Shown here one piece after another: positions 1-8,149 of a DNA stretch of 64,000 bases. The DNA comes from Bacteroidales bacterium (lineage in GTDB: Bacteria; Bacteroidota; Bacteroidia; Bacteroidales; 4484-276), in NCBI GenBank assembly GCA_035647615.1, contig DASRND010000032.1, positions 62,001 through 126,000 on the forward strand. The letters run 5' to 3'. Made by a program: the position numbers and the translations under genes. The notes below the pieces were generated by a model. It worked only from the letters and a program-made list of their open reading frames with translations. It did not search any database and was not told the DNA's origin. Every line of letters begins with the position of its first letter. The stretch's first letter is position 1.

Positions 1-74
1 ATGATCGGGTTGTATCAGGCAAGCTTTATAATAATGATACTGATCTGAAGGAAGTGATTATTATTGGCCGGTAA
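1..74 (+). CDS. C-terminal end of an unknown protein, cut by the window edge
   Basis: Frame 3 is open from the window edge to a TAA at 72-74 and gives 23 residues ending LKEVIIIGR. The stop lies 26 bases before the next gene and on the same strand, so this is probably the last part of the first gene of the secreted-protein cluster that follows. Too little is visible to assign a family. The reading frame is seen directly; that it is a real gene is inferred from its position and strand. Confidence 0.4.
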   Translation, partial: DRVVSGKLYNNDTDLKEVIIIGR

Positions 75-100
75 AAGACAACGGTCAAAACTTTCATCCT

Positions 101-1273
101 ATGAAAAACTACTTGCGCATTGTATTTTTAATTGCTGTTGGCCTAACTGCTTTCAACAGACTCGGGTCTCAAACCTTGTATCCATCCAAAAAGATAATGG
201 AGGTTTACCAGTTATTACCTGCCAATTGCAAGATTGCAATTGAAGAAAAGAAGAGCATGTGTAAATATAGTTATCAGGGGGATAGTTTGCAAATAAACTT
301 TGACTACAACGAGAATTATTTGACCAGTGCAGGCCTTCAAGTTTTCAACAGTCAGGATAAAAAACATTTCCCACCGGTTGTTTACAATTTTGTTGAAATG
401 TTTTTTCTTAAATATTTCCTTACTGATGACCAGAAAGCTTTCTTTGCTGCCAATGATGAAAACAGAATCAAACTCTACATGAATGGCTCAGAGTTGTTGT
501 ATAATAGCTTTATCAACAAGCCTTTGATTCTTGACGTATTAATTAATTCTGTCAACAAGTCCTCAAGTTTCAAAGAAGATATGTATCAGTTTCACTTTAA
601 CAAAAGCAATTTCGATTTATCGTTTTCTTTTCCGGCTAATAACTTGCTAATCCATTCGATGGACAAAAAAGAAGCTGATTTATTTTTGGCACAATCATTA
701 AAATATTTTGATCCTGGCCAAAAGTTCACCCCTTTGTTTGACACACTGAATTTGACTAAAGGCCCAAACGGAGTATTCTTTTCCAACGAGCGGATTTTGC
801 ACAAAGGAGTTAGCAATCAATACTTTTTGCGAAAAGCCGATGATGGATATTCCCCAATTTTTGAGAAAGCATTTTATTGTGAATCATTACAAAATGAATT
901 TTTAGTGGGTTTTGCCGATAATCAGAAAAAACTAAATATTAATCATCAACAGTACGGCCATGAAAATGATAATTACGCACTAACGCTGAAGGATTTTTTA
1001 CAGTACTTTAGGCAGGATAATGATACAGACCTTTACTTCGGAATTGAAAGTGATGATGAAAAAATGCTCGTTGCTTCATTATTTATAAAACACAAATACC
1101 TCAACAGCCTTACTATACTCACGGTGATGACAAATACCAGCGATATGTTTTATCCGGAGGCAACATACAATTGTAAGCTATACTCCAATATTCCCGGTGA
1201 TAACATCAAAGATTTGTTCGGGATTTATGATGACAATACTTCGGATAAATTCTTCAAAATCAATAGTAGATAA
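101..1273 (+). CDS. Secreted protein of unknown function, 390 aa
   Basis: I do not recognise a family. The protein starts with a charged MKNY, then a hydrophobic stretch (about residues 5-20) and a likely cleavage near residue 22-24, so it should be exported. The rest is soluble, rich in F, N, D and K, and has no membrane segment, cysteine cluster or known catalytic motif. Its stop lies 20 bases before the next start, and three further + strand genes for exported proteins follow, so it is probably part of one operon (101-5570). The cluster may be an envelope assembly or sensing unit, but nothing in this protein itself shows its role. Confidence 0.75.
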   Translation: MKNYLRIVFLIAVGLTAFNRLGSQTLYPSKKIMEVYQLLPANCKIAIEEKKSMCKYSYQGDSLQINFDYNENYLTSAGLQVFNSQDKKHFPPVVYNFVEMFFLKYFLTDDQKAFFAANDENRIKLYMNGSELLYNSFINKPLILDVLINSVNKSSSFKEDMYQFHFNKSNFDLSFSFPANNLLIHSMDKKEADLFLAQSLKYFDPGQKFTPLFDTLNLTKGPNGVFFSNERILHKGVSNQYFLRKADDGYSPIFEKAFYCESLQNEFLVGFADNQKKLNINHQQYGHENDNYALTLKDFLQYFRQDNDTDLYFGIESDDEKMLVASLFIKHKYLNSLTILTVMTNTSDMFYPEATYNCKLYSNIPGDNIKDLFGIYDDNTSDKFFKINSR

Positions 1274-1293
1274 TTTATTAAAAAACAGACACG

Positions 1294-2217
1294 ATGAAGA
1301 TGCCAAACAGAAAATATAATTATCGAACAAGCCTATCTTGTGTTTTTTTAATTATGGCTGTTATTGTTAATAACCAGGGTTTTTCACAAAATCAAGCCCC
1401 CACTGAACTGGACATTAAAACCAGCGGTCTGTATTACTATGGTCAAGCAATTGGCGACAATGAGGAAATTGCGAACCTTGAAGCCAAGCAGGAGTTAGTG
1501 GCCAACATTATTTTTTCGTCCGAAGATAAATTCGATAGCCAATTACAAACAGATATTCTACTTCAGGGTGTTGAATTCCAATATCTGGTATTCCCGCGAG
1601 GCAATCGAATTCGTGCCATTGCATACATATTAAAAGAACAAGTGATTTGGGATGCTAAAAAGGAGACACTGAAAATTGGAGAGGCCATTTTCGCTGAACA
1701 AAAAAGTCAACTAAGTCCACCAACTGATGATCAAGCGGGTACCCAGACTAGCCTCCCGAAAAATATTCCCGTTGAAAAAGTTGAACCTGAGGATATCATT
1801 ATGAATAAAGATGAGGAAGTTCGATCCATGCCTTATGTTGAGGAAGGTGAAGAAAATGACACAAATAATGATTCTGAGAAAGTATTGGACGCGCAGATTG
1901 CAAAATCATCTATACCCGAAATTATTCGCTCAGAATCCGACTTAATAAATTTTATGCAGCATAGTGAAAACATACAGAAAGTAGCCCCGGTGTTAACCGA
2001 AATGAAAGTTCATGGGATAATTCAATTTGGAAATGAGCAAAGTATGTCCACCCCCAATGCCTACTATTTGCTCTATTTCGATCCAAATACAGGAATGCTT
2101 AATGGTTTTTTGGATAAGCCAAAAAATGGCCTTCGCGATGATTTTATTAATAAAACACGAATTCAAGATTTATCAAACTATAAAAATTCGAAATTGATAT
2201 GGATACTATTCTTTTAA
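1294..2217 (+). CDS. LPP20-like secreted protein, 307 aa
   Basis: A signal peptide covers about residues 1-31 (hydrophobic core LSCVFLIMAVIV, cleavage near FSQ). Residues about 40-125 (SGLYYYGQAIGDNEEIANLEAKQ onwards, then RIRAIAYILKEQ) resemble the LPP20/FlgT-N type fold, in which a helix rich in E and A follows a G-x-G turn. A low-complexity acidic linker (about 145-195) leads to a C-terminal domain without recognised motifs. The next gene starts inside the last 19 bases of this one, which implies translational coupling. A second ATG lies two codons downstream (1300), so the exact start is uncertain. The family call is an inference from sequence pattern. Confidence 0.65.
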   Translation: MKMPNRKYNYRTSLSCVFLIMAVIVNNQGFSQNQAPTELDIKTSGLYYYGQAIGDNEEIANLEAKQELVANIIFSSEDKFDSQLQTDILLQGVEFQYLVFPRGNRIRAIAYILKEQVIWDAKKETLKIGEAIFAEQKSQLSPPTDDQAGTQTSLPKNIPVEKVEPEDIIMNKDEEVRSMPYVEEGEENDTNNDSEKVLDAQIAKSSIPEIIRSESDLINFMQHSENIQKVAPVLTEMKVHGIIQFGNEQSMSTPNAYYLLYFDPNTGMLNGFLDKPKNGLRDDFINKTRIQDLSNYKNSKLIWILFF

Positions 2218-3197
2218 AATCACTGAAACTAATTATTTTGCTGTTAATACCGTTTAACACTGTTTTTGCTCAATACAAAACAAATCTGGTTTTAACAGGG
2301 GAGAGTGATAAAGTATTGCTTGAAAAAATGCAAGTCAATGCGAGTGCGGTGCTTACCGAATTTAATTATGCCTTTGCCGAAAACCGTAAAGTACAAAACC
2401 AACCGAAAGCAATGTCGGGAAACGCCTATGAGGCTATTCTGATGATGTGGGAGATGAGTCCCTTTCGTTGCTACGAAACGCAGGTTATCGAAAAGATAAC
2501 ACAGTACAACGATAACTACGAAGTACGCAACATCCCTTTGTTTTTTGGTGAAGCTCCCGAGGGTGAAAATTATGAAGAGGTGGTATTGATTTTCGATAAA
2601 AGCGGAATCATAGATAATATGTATATATCGATTGGCACAAACAGGGTAGATGGTTTTTTGCGCGATGCCAACTCGGTAACTGATTATCGCCACCGCCAGT
2701 ACGTAGTTAATTTTGTTGAAAATTTCCGAACTTCTTATAACCGAAAAGACATCGACTTTATCGAAAAAGTGTTTAGCGATGATGCGCTAATCATTGTTGG
2801 CCGTGTTGTAAAACAGCAAAAGGGCAACGATGATTTTTTAAAGAAAAACCTCTCCGATGAGCAAATCATCTATTCCCGGAAAAGCAAAGCGCAATATATT
2901 AATGGTTTGAAAAACGTGTTTAGCCGCAATGAATATCTAAATATTAAATTTGAAGAAATCGAAGTTGTTCAACACGGTCTTTATCCAGAGTTGTATGGTG
3001 TTACTATAAAACAGTTTTGGAATACTACCACTTACAGTGACGTTGGCTATGTTTTTCTGATGATCGACTTTAAGGATGAAGACAAACCTATTATACATGT
3101 CAGAACCTGGCAGCCCGATAAATACAGCGATGGACGAGCAATCGAGCAAAGTGAAATATTCAGTCTGGGGGATTTTGGCGATCCTAATCGCAAATAA
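2199..3197 (+). CDS. Secreted NTF2-like protein, 332 aa
   Basis: The N-terminus is a signal peptide (KLIILLLIPFNTVFA, cleavage near residue 25). The middle and end, from about residue 165, read as an NTF2/SnoaL-like cone: VENFRTSYNRKDIDFIEKVF, then DDALIIVGRV, an aromatic strand KQFWNTTTY and a final strand IIHVRTWQP. Such domains bind small molecules or act as interaction modules; no catalytic residues are evident. The gene overlaps the LPP20-like gene by 19 bases and lies 15 bases ahead of the PEGA protein, so the three are very likely co-transcribed and may act together in the periplasm. The function is not known. Confidence 0.7.
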   Translation: MDTILLKSLKLIILLLIPFNTVFAQYKTNLVLTGESDKVLLEKMQVNASAVLTEFNYAFAENRKVQNQPKAMSGNAYEAILMMWEMSPFRCYETQVIEKITQYNDNYEVRNIPLFFGEAPEGENYEEVVLIFDKSGIIDNMYISIGTNRVDGFLRDANSVTDYRHRQYVVNFVENFRTSYNRKDIDFIEKVFSDDALIIVGRVVKQQKGNDDFLKKNLSDEQIIYSRKSKAQYINGLKNVFSRNEYLNIKFEEIEVVQHGLYPELYGVTIKQFWNTTTYSDVGYVFLMIDFKDEDKPIIHVRTWQPDKYSDGRAIEQSEIFSLGDFGDPNRK

Positions 3198-3212
3198 ACT
3201 AAATACGCCGAT

Positions 3213-5570
3213 ATGAAAAAAAATATCTTAACAATCATTGTAAGTGTTCTCCTTTCAACAGCTTTGTTTGCTCAAAAACTGGAATTTGTTGAAAAGCCCG
3301 GCAAGGCTGATGAAAATGCAAAACTAATTCAACCTGAAAAAGTCCTTTTAATTTTCGAAACTGATTTGAATCTTCACTTCAAATCAAGTATGGAAAATTT
3401 AAATGAACCAGTCAAGTTTGGGAAAACATATCAGTTATTTATTACTCAAACCAAGTGTATCATTACAATTGCGGATCAGGATGAAAACAAAGCAGATATT
3501 TCGTTTGGTAACCTGGGAGCCAATTTTCCCCCTTTGAACAAAGGTGATGTAAAATATTTTGAAATTCTCCTAAGGTATCCTCTTGAATGCATTGATCAAA
3601 CATTAGACAAAAAGAGGAAAGGTATAATTGATAACCAAATGCTCTATGAAAAAGAAGCACTGGTGTTTTTTACTTTGGATCCACCGGATATGGAGCTGCA
3701 ATTTTCCAGTACCGAAAAAATAACCGACAAAAAAAATGATCCTGGAGTTTACCGTCTGTTTCTAAAGCCAACTTCTCAAACCCTTACGATAAAGTATTCC
3801 AATCTGGACGATACCTATATCTTTATTGAAAATCTGGATGTGAAAGAAGTGCGGTATTATTATGTCCATCTACCCAATAAGTTCAGAAACATACAAACCA
3901 AGACTACAGACAAGAGTATTTCAGTAGGTAGCTACCGAATCGAAACCGATCCGCCGGGAGCTGTTATCGAAATGTATGGAAGTCCACCTTTTAATAGAGA
4001 AGAAAATAAAACTCCATTCACTTTTGAAGGCTACGAAACCGGATCAAAGATTCTTACACTCAATCTTATTGAATACGAGCCGGTTACCGACACCATTCAA
4101 ATTGGCTCACGTAAAGTAAATAAATCAAAATACAAATTAATTCCCGAATTTGCTTTTGTAAACCTCAATATTTCTCCCGAGCCACCTTATTCAAAAATCT
4201 TTATTAACAACAATGAAATAGCAAACTTTAGAAATGGCCAAGAATATAAAGTTGGTAAAGGGGACGTGAGTGTTGTTGTAAACGCTGATCACTATTATCC
4301 CGCCTCAAAAATTATAAATACCATCGCTGGAAAAGTTCACGATGTTAGTATTGAGCTTAAGCCGATAATGGGAACTATCACCATTACCACAAATAATGAA
4401 GGAATGGGATCTGATGTTTATATAGATGATTTGCTTGTTGGTCAATTACCCCTTTTAAATTATCCCATTCAAGAATCTGAATATACAATTAAAGCAGTAA
4501 ATAAATTGTATGTAACTGAAAAAGAGTTTTATTCTTCAAGAATAAAAGAAGACCAGGAAACATCTTTGCAGATAAATTTTGTAGAGAATAAAAGTATAAA
4601 AATTATTACTGAACCGGTAAAGGCTGAAGTTTACATTAATGGGGAAAAGATAGGAAATTCTAACCTTACAACAAAACTGGGCATTGGTTCATATAGGATT
4701 AGCATTGCAAAGGAAAATTATGATACGCTCTATCAAGTAATCAGTGTCGATCATTCAACGTCAAGTTTTGCATTTAAGCTTGAAAAAAGTAAAATTCCAC
4801 TGAAACTAAAAAACAAAGGTGATATTAAGGTGTATGTCAATTCTGAATACAAGGGCAAACTAGGTAGCCCTATACTATTGTCCGAAGGAAAATATTCGCT
4901 TAAACTTACAAAACAAGGAACTTTTGGAGAGCAAGTTTTCGTTGGTAAAGTTGACTTTCCACAAGTTAATAATAAATCATTACCTATTTATACTGTCAAT
5001 AAATCAGGACCAACAATGAACATTGTCAGCTATGAATACAATACCATTTCGCATAGTTCAGTAATTTCAGTTTTAAACATGGGAGTATCCGGTTGGATGA
5101 TGTCTTTATTTAAGCTTAGAATTATTGAAGACTATGAAGGTGGAAAAATGAAAGTACTTCCTTCTATCTTATTTCTCAATAGTGAATTTTCATTGGGAGG
5201 TGCTTTATTAAATGGTATCGACATTTCATTAAGTGCTGATTTCGATTATTCATGGAGTATGATAGCTGAAGATAAAGATGATGCTTCTAAAAACAAGGAT
5301 AAGTATACAAGCATTAATTATTTCTATGGCATTAAATTGCAGTCACGCAACTCAAATAATGGCAGTTTGATAAGCCCCTATCTTAAGTTGGGAATTTTCA
5401 ATAATTCAAATGCTATCAACCTTGTAAATAATGATTTCAGCTATGGAAGTGACATTAAGTATGGGTTAGGAATGTTTTCCGGCATCTCATTAGGAGTATC
5501 TATTATTAACACTGATAATACGATTCTAAGATTATGGAGAAAACCAATTCTATCTAATTTGAGGTACTAA
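3213..5570 (+). CDS. Multi-PEGA-domain exported protein with possible C-terminal barrel, 785 aa
   Basis: A signal peptide (NILTIIVSVLLSTALFAQ) is followed by about 220 residues of beta-rich sequence. Then come at least four PEGA-like repeats, at about residues 240-310 (IETDPPGAVIEMYG), 318-383 (LNISPEPPYSKIFINN), 387-455 and 460-525 (IITEPVKAEVYINGEKIG). PEGA domains are extracellular or periplasmic beta-sandwich modules, usually in surface-layer or envelope proteins. Residues from about 620 onward lack PEGA motifs and show alternating aromatic/glycine strands (GVSGWMMSLFK, YGIKLQSRNS), suggesting a short outer-membrane barrel. It is the last gene of the 101-5570 cluster. The domain call is good; the barrel is an inference. 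Confidence 0.8.
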   Translation: MKKNILTIIVSVLLSTALFAQKLEFVEKPGKADENAKLIQPEKVLLIFETDLNLHFKSSMENLNEPVKFGKTYQLFITQTKCIITIADQDENKADISFGNLGANFPPLNKGDVKYFEILLRYPLECIDQTLDKKRKGIIDNQMLYEKEALVFFTLDPPDMELQFSSTEKITDKKNDPGVYRLFLKPTSQTLTIKYSNLDDTYIFIENLDVKEVRYYYVHLPNKFRNIQTKTTDKSISVGSYRIETDPPGAVIEMYGSPPFNREENKTPFTFEGYETGSKILTLNLIEYEPVTDTIQIGSRKVNKSKYKLIPEFAFVNLNISPEPPYSKIFINNNEIANFRNGQEYKVGKGDVSVVVNADHYYPASKIINTIAGKVHDVSIELKPIMGTITITTNNEGMGSDVYIDDLLVGQLPLLNYPIQESEYTIKAVNKLYVTEKEFYSSRIKEDQETSLQINFVENKSIKIITEPVKAEVYINGEKIGNSNLTTKLGIGSYRISIAKENYDTLYQVISVDHSTSSFAFKLEKSKIPLKLKNKGDIKVYVNSEYKGKLGSPILLSEGKYSLKLTKQGTFGEQVFVGKVDFPQVNNKSLPIYTVNKSGPTMNIVSYEYNTISHSSVISVLNMGVSGWMMSLFKLRIIEDYEGGKMKVLPSILFLNSEFSLGGALLNGIDISLSADFDYSWSMIAEDKDDASKNKDKYTSINYFYGIKLQSRNSNNGSLISPYLKLGIFNNSNAINLVNNDFSYGSDIKYGLGMFSGISLGVSIINTDNTILRLWRKPILSNLRY

Positions 5571-5594
5571 ACTTAATAATAAATATTTTTAATA

Positions 5595-5653
5595 CCCTGC
5601 CCCACACAGGCCCAAAAAGCGGGGGCGAAACCCGAAAAGCCTTTAGAGTAGGG
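5595..5653 (+). ncRNA. 59-nt pseudoknot-like RNA element, copy A
   Basis: This is the first of four copies of one element, each exactly 59 nt between CCCT and AGGG. Pairing seen by eye: outer stem CCCT/AGGG; inner stem GCCCC/GGGGC; and the inner loop AGGC can pair with GCCT 3' of the stem, giving a pseudoknot. This copy has an A-C mismatch near the loop end of the inner stem. A start codon lies 4 nt downstream (5658) but opens only a 7-codon frame (MKFILFI). A second 11-codon frame starts at 5692. The downstream gene is therefore missing or decayed. Confidence 0.6.
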
Positions 5654-5785
5654 AGAAATGAAGTTCATTTTATTCATTTAAAATCAACAGTATGAAACGC
5701 ATATTCAATTTTTACGACAGTTCGTAGACAACAACCTTTAACAACAGGAAAAAGGTTTGCAGCATCCTTTCAAAAAAAAAGCTGT

Positions 5786-5844
5786 GCCTGCCCTGCACAG
5801 GTTAGAAAAGCAGGGGCGAATCCCGAAAAGCCTCATGAGTAGGG
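5786..5844 (+). ncRNA. 59-nt pseudoknot-like RNA element, copy B
   Basis: This is the most diverged copy. The inner stem is CCCTGC/GCAGGG, a C-G to T-A exchange on both sides compared with copy D, which is compensatory. The loop reads AGGT, which can still pair with GCCT through a G-T wobble. The outer stem keeps CCT/AGG. It ends 18 nt before the start codon of the 123-residue secreted protein at 5863, as expected of a cis-acting leader. Confidence 0.6.
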
Positions 5845-5862
5845 GAATTAAAATTAACTAAA

Positions 5863-6234
5863 ATGAAAAAGATGAGTTTGATTGTATTGATGGTTTTGTT
5901 AGGCAGTATTGCATTTTCACAAAACGAACCAAAATTCATTTATGCTGAAATTGTTGGAACTGCCAAGTTCATGAGCACCAAAGTAACTATTGAAGTGAGC
6001 TTTGGGCAGCAAATGAAAACATTTGCGGATAACAGATTAAAAGATCCGGCAACAGGCAAGGCAATCGTTTTCAAATCGATGATTGATGCTTTAAACTACA
6101 TGGGAAAACTCGGCTGGGAATTCGCACAGGCTTTTGTAATTACAGAATCGAATCAAAACGTTTACCATTTTTTACTAAAGAAACCGTTCAGTGATTTATC
6201 CCCAGAGGAACAAAAGGCTGCAATAGAAAATTAG
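5863..6234 (+). CDS. Small secreted protein of unknown function, 123 aa
   Basis: A signal peptide is clear (MSLIVLMVLLGSIAFSQ, cleavage near residue 20). The mature part of about 100 residues is soluble and contains VTIEVSFGQQ, a block MIDALNYMGKLGWEFAQAFV and a terminal LLKKP. This pattern, a strand followed by a helix with NYM-LGWE, resembles small DUF4177-like or conserved Bacteroidota proteins in which a protein of interest is predicted to swap strands; that match is only suggestive. It is preceded by RNA element copy B. No partner gene is obvious. Confidence 0.65.
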   Translation: MKKMSLIVLMVLLGSIAFSQNEPKFIYAEIVGTAKFMSTKVTIEVSFGQQMKTFADNRLKDPATGKAIVFKSMIDALNYMGKLGWEFAQAFVITESNQNVYHFLLKKPFSDLSPEEQKAAIEN

Positions 6235-6270
6235 CTGTGAGTCAATAACCTGCCAATTCAAGCAGGTTAA

Positions 6271-6384
6271 AGAAATATTACGTATCAATTTAGCATCGAT
6301 TTGTCCTCTTATCCCAAAGGAATTTACTACTTGAAAATAACCCATCAAGGAATGCTTAGCGTAAAGAAGCTGGTGCTTCAATAA
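6271..6384 (+). pseudogene. Orphan T9SS sorting-tail fragment
   Basis: After a stop at 6268-6270 the frame is open for 37 codons and ends at TAA 6382-6384. It contains IDLSSYPKGIYYLKI and ends VKKLVLQ, the typical last strands of a T9SS type A sorting domain (Por secretion system tail). No start codon or passenger domain precedes it, so it is the relic of a secreted protein whose body has been lost. Confidence 0.7.
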
Positions 6385-6400
6385 TCCCATCCTCATTCAG

Positions 6401-6419
6401 GCAGCGCGTAATGCGCTGC
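6401..6419. repeat. Short perfect hairpin
   Basis: GCAGCGC and GCGCTGC pair over a 5-base loop 17 bases after the T9SS fragment. There is no T-run, so it may be a relic terminator or an extragenic palindrome. The rest of 6385-6488 holds nothing I recognise. Confidence 0.4.
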
Positions 6420-6488
6420 TTGGAAATTGGGGAATTTGGTGAAATAAAAGCACTAAAGTTGCTGATGAGTTGTAATGCAAAATATCAA

Positions 6489-6547
6489 CCCTGCCCCGCA
6501 CAGGCCAACAAAGTGGGGGCGGATCCCGAAAAGCCTTTTGAGTAGGG
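6489..6547 (+). ncRNA. 59-nt pseudoknot-like RNA element, copy C
   Basis: It keeps the outer stem CCCT/AGGG, the inner stem CCCCGC with GTGGGG (one G-T wobble where copy D has G-C), and loop AGGC against GCCT. It ends 21 nt before the ATG of the 59-residue protein at 6569. Confidence 0.65.
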
Positions 6548-6568
6548 AAAATTAAAACTTTAAAATTT

Positions 6569-6748
6569 ATGGCAGCAGAAAAAATCGGTTCCGTAAAAGG
6601 CGGGAAAACGAGAAAAAGTTTTGATGTATTCTGGAATCCATCCGACCGTGCAGTTTATGTAGGATGGGGTGGGAAAGCCAACATCGGCAAGGCCGGTTCT
6701 GCCGGCGAAGCAATGCGCAAAGCCGAAGCATGGCTTTATGATAAATAA
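6569..6748 (+). CDS. Small basic protein of unknown function, 59 aa
   Basis: The frame starts at ATG 6569, right after RNA element C, and ends at TAA 6746-6748. The product is lysine- and glycine-rich, has no signal peptide, and contains the pattern FDVFWNPSDRAVYVGWGG and then KAGSAGEAMRKAEAWLYDK, which looks like two strands and a helix. The tryptophans and the regular strand-helix pattern argue for a real folded protein rather than chance. It is unlike its neighbours, which are exported. No family is recognised. Confidence 0.6.
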   Translation: MAAEKIGSVKGGKTRKSFDVFWNPSDRAVYVGWGGKANIGKAGSAGEAMRKAEAWLYDK

Positions 6749-6806
6749 AAGCAATCCAATTCACAATTTCAATCAACATTTTTATTAATTAAATCTCAAC
6801 ACGTTT

Positions 6807-7154
6807 ATGAAAAAAGTCTTTACGCTTACCACAGTTTTCGCCATCGTGGCGATGATGTTCAGTTCATGTGCCATGCACACCGGTATTGGCATGTCCAATG
6901 CTTCGCTGAGCCAAAACAACTTTAAAATTGTAAAATTTGCCAAAGGCGATGTATGTACCACCAAAATCTTCGGGCTGGGCGGTCTGGGTAAACAAGCCCT
7001 GGTGGCCGAAGCCAAGCAGGAGCTGCTGGCCAACTACCCGTTGCAGGACGGCCAGGCACTGGCCAATATGACGGTGGACTTTAAAAACAGCTTTATCTTT
7101 TTTGTGATCATAACCAAATGCACGGTTACCGCTGATGTTGTTCAGTTTGAATAA
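6807..7154 (+). CDS. DUF6567-like lipoprotein, 115 aa
   Basis: The N-terminus is a lipoprotein signal with lipobox FSSC (Cys21). The mature part has SQNNFKIVKFAKGDV, then IFGLGGLGKQALVAEAKQEL and ends in strands (FIFFVIITKCTV). This order, NF-[IV] strand, GLGG turn, KxALxxEA helix and a final hydrophobic strand, matches what I recall of the DUF6567 family, small Bacteroidota lipoproteins of unknown role. It lies in the envelope, 13 bases ahead of the barrel protein at 7168, so the two may be co-transcribed. The family name is from memory and not checked. Confidence 0.7.
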   Translation: MKKVFTLTTVFAIVAMMFSSCAMHTGIGMSNASLSQNNFKIVKFAKGDVCTTKIFGLGGLGKQALVAEAKQELLANYPLQDGQALANMTVDFKNSFIFFVIITKCTVTADVVQFE

Positions 7155-7167
7155 AAAGTCTGCGATT

Positions 7168-8025
7168 ATGAAAAACAAAATAACGCCTGCAATTTTCAAA
7201 TTTTCATTACTAATTCTGCTGCTGAGTTTCGCTTCGGCGGAGCTCAGCGCGCAGGTCACTACCGGCGACTACACCCAAATCCTGCTCAAAACCGGTTACA
7301 TAGTCAAGGGCAAGGTGACTGCCTTTTCGCCCGGCGAAAGCCTGACGCTGCAGACCATCGATGGCAGCACCATTACTTATCCAACTTCCGAAATAGAGGC
7401 TTACGGCAAAGGTGCCAAACCTAAGTCCGGCGGCAGTAGCAGTTCCAGGTCAACAGGATCGCAATTTAACACTGATAATATTCGGCTAATGGCAAATCTG
7501 GGCTTTGGTGTGACAGGAGCTACTAAAAGCGATTTGGATACCAAATCAGTTTTTAAATTTCCTTCTCTGCTGGGCGTGGGCATCAAGTACAATGTGGATA
7601 CAATGATTTCGCTTCACGCCGATCTGAACTACGAGCGCAAAGGCTATAAGATGGAGGATAGATCTTCTGATTTCAAGCGGTCGCTGAATTACCTCACGTT
7701 GCCTCTGTACATCGGTGTAAACTTCCCGTTCCAAGACCTGATCATTTTTGCGAACGCTGGACCCTATGTGGGTTTACTGCTCAAAGAAAAAATAAAAGAC
7801 GATAACTCTACGGGCTACAGTCATTATTACAGCAACCATCGCGCTTTCGACTATGGCTTTCTGCTGGGTGTCGGTATCGAAATCCCGTTCAACGACCAAA
7901 TTAGTTTTCGGGCAGGTTTGCGCTATACAAGAGGCTTTCGAAAGATAATGGACGGCTATTACTCAGATGTTAAAATGAAAAACAAAAGTTTTAATGCTGT
8001 GGGAAGTCTGGTGTACAAGCTTTAG
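7168..8025 (+). CDS. PorT-like outer-membrane beta-barrel protein, 285 aa
   Basis: A start at 7168 gives a normal signal peptide (FSLLILLLSFASAELSAQ); an upstream in-frame ATG at 7135 lies inside the preceding gene and is less likely. Residues about 30-85 form a small domain: ILLKTGYIVKGKVTAFSPGE, ITYPTSEIEAYGKG, resembling a strand-rich plug. A Ser/Gly linker follows, then a barrel from about residue 115 with alternating strands (LHADLNYERKGYKM, LTLPLYIGVNFPF, FGLLGVGIEI-type pattern, ISFRAGLRYTRGF) ending in a hydrophobic C-terminal residue pattern (VGSLVYKL). This is typical of outer membrane proteins of the OmpW/PorT group. A terminator at 8063 closes the unit. Confidence 0.8.
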   Translation: MKNKITPAIFKFSLLILLLSFASAELSAQVTTGDYTQILLKTGYIVKGKVTAFSPGESLTLQTIDGSTITYPTSEIEAYGKGAKPKSGGSSSSRSTGSQFNTDNIRLMANLGFGVTGATKSDLDTKSVFKFPSLLGVGIKYNVDTMISLHADLNYERKGYKMEDRSSDFKRSLNYLTLPLYIGVNFPFQDLIIFANAGPYVGLLLKEKIKDDNSTGYSHYYSNHRAFDYGFLLGVGIEIPFNDQISFRAGLRYTRGFRKIMDGYYSDVKMKNKSFNAVGSLVYKL

Positions 8026-8062
8026 CTTAAAAAAAGATTTAACTATGATTTTTAGTAGTTAC

Positions 8063-8094
8063 AAAAAAGCCACCCTTACGCGGATGGCTTTTTT
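8063..8094. terminator. Bidirectional Rho-independent terminator
   Basis: A-run, GCCACCC, 5-base loop, GGATGGC, T-run. It is the first of four very similar terminators (8063, 12957, 16563, 16859), each followed at once by the 3' end of the threonine dehydrogenase gene. Confidence 0.85.
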
Positions 8095-8115
8095 GTTAGT
8101 AGCTGCTTTGAGATT

Positions 8116-8139
8116 TTAGATCAGACCCTTTTCAGATTT
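8116..8139 (-). pseudogene. Relic of the 3' end of the threonine dehydrogenase gene
   Basis: On the - strand this reads KSEKGLI and a stop, against KHEKGLI and a stop in the intact gene at 16957. The bases between terminator and stop (8096-8115) also align with 12990-13010. It is short, but the identical placement behind a matching terminator makes chance unlikely. Confidence 0.6.
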
Positions 8140-8149
8140 CGAAAGCCAT

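Larger units (their letters stand above)
5571..5862. other. Intergenic stretch with two RNA elements and no gene
   Basis: Between the PEGA gene and the next small gene I see only copies A and B of the 59-nt element and two tiny open frames (5658-5681 and 5692-5727), each ahead of a stop. The layout, an element then a start with no gene, suggests a lost cassette. Confidence 0.5.
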
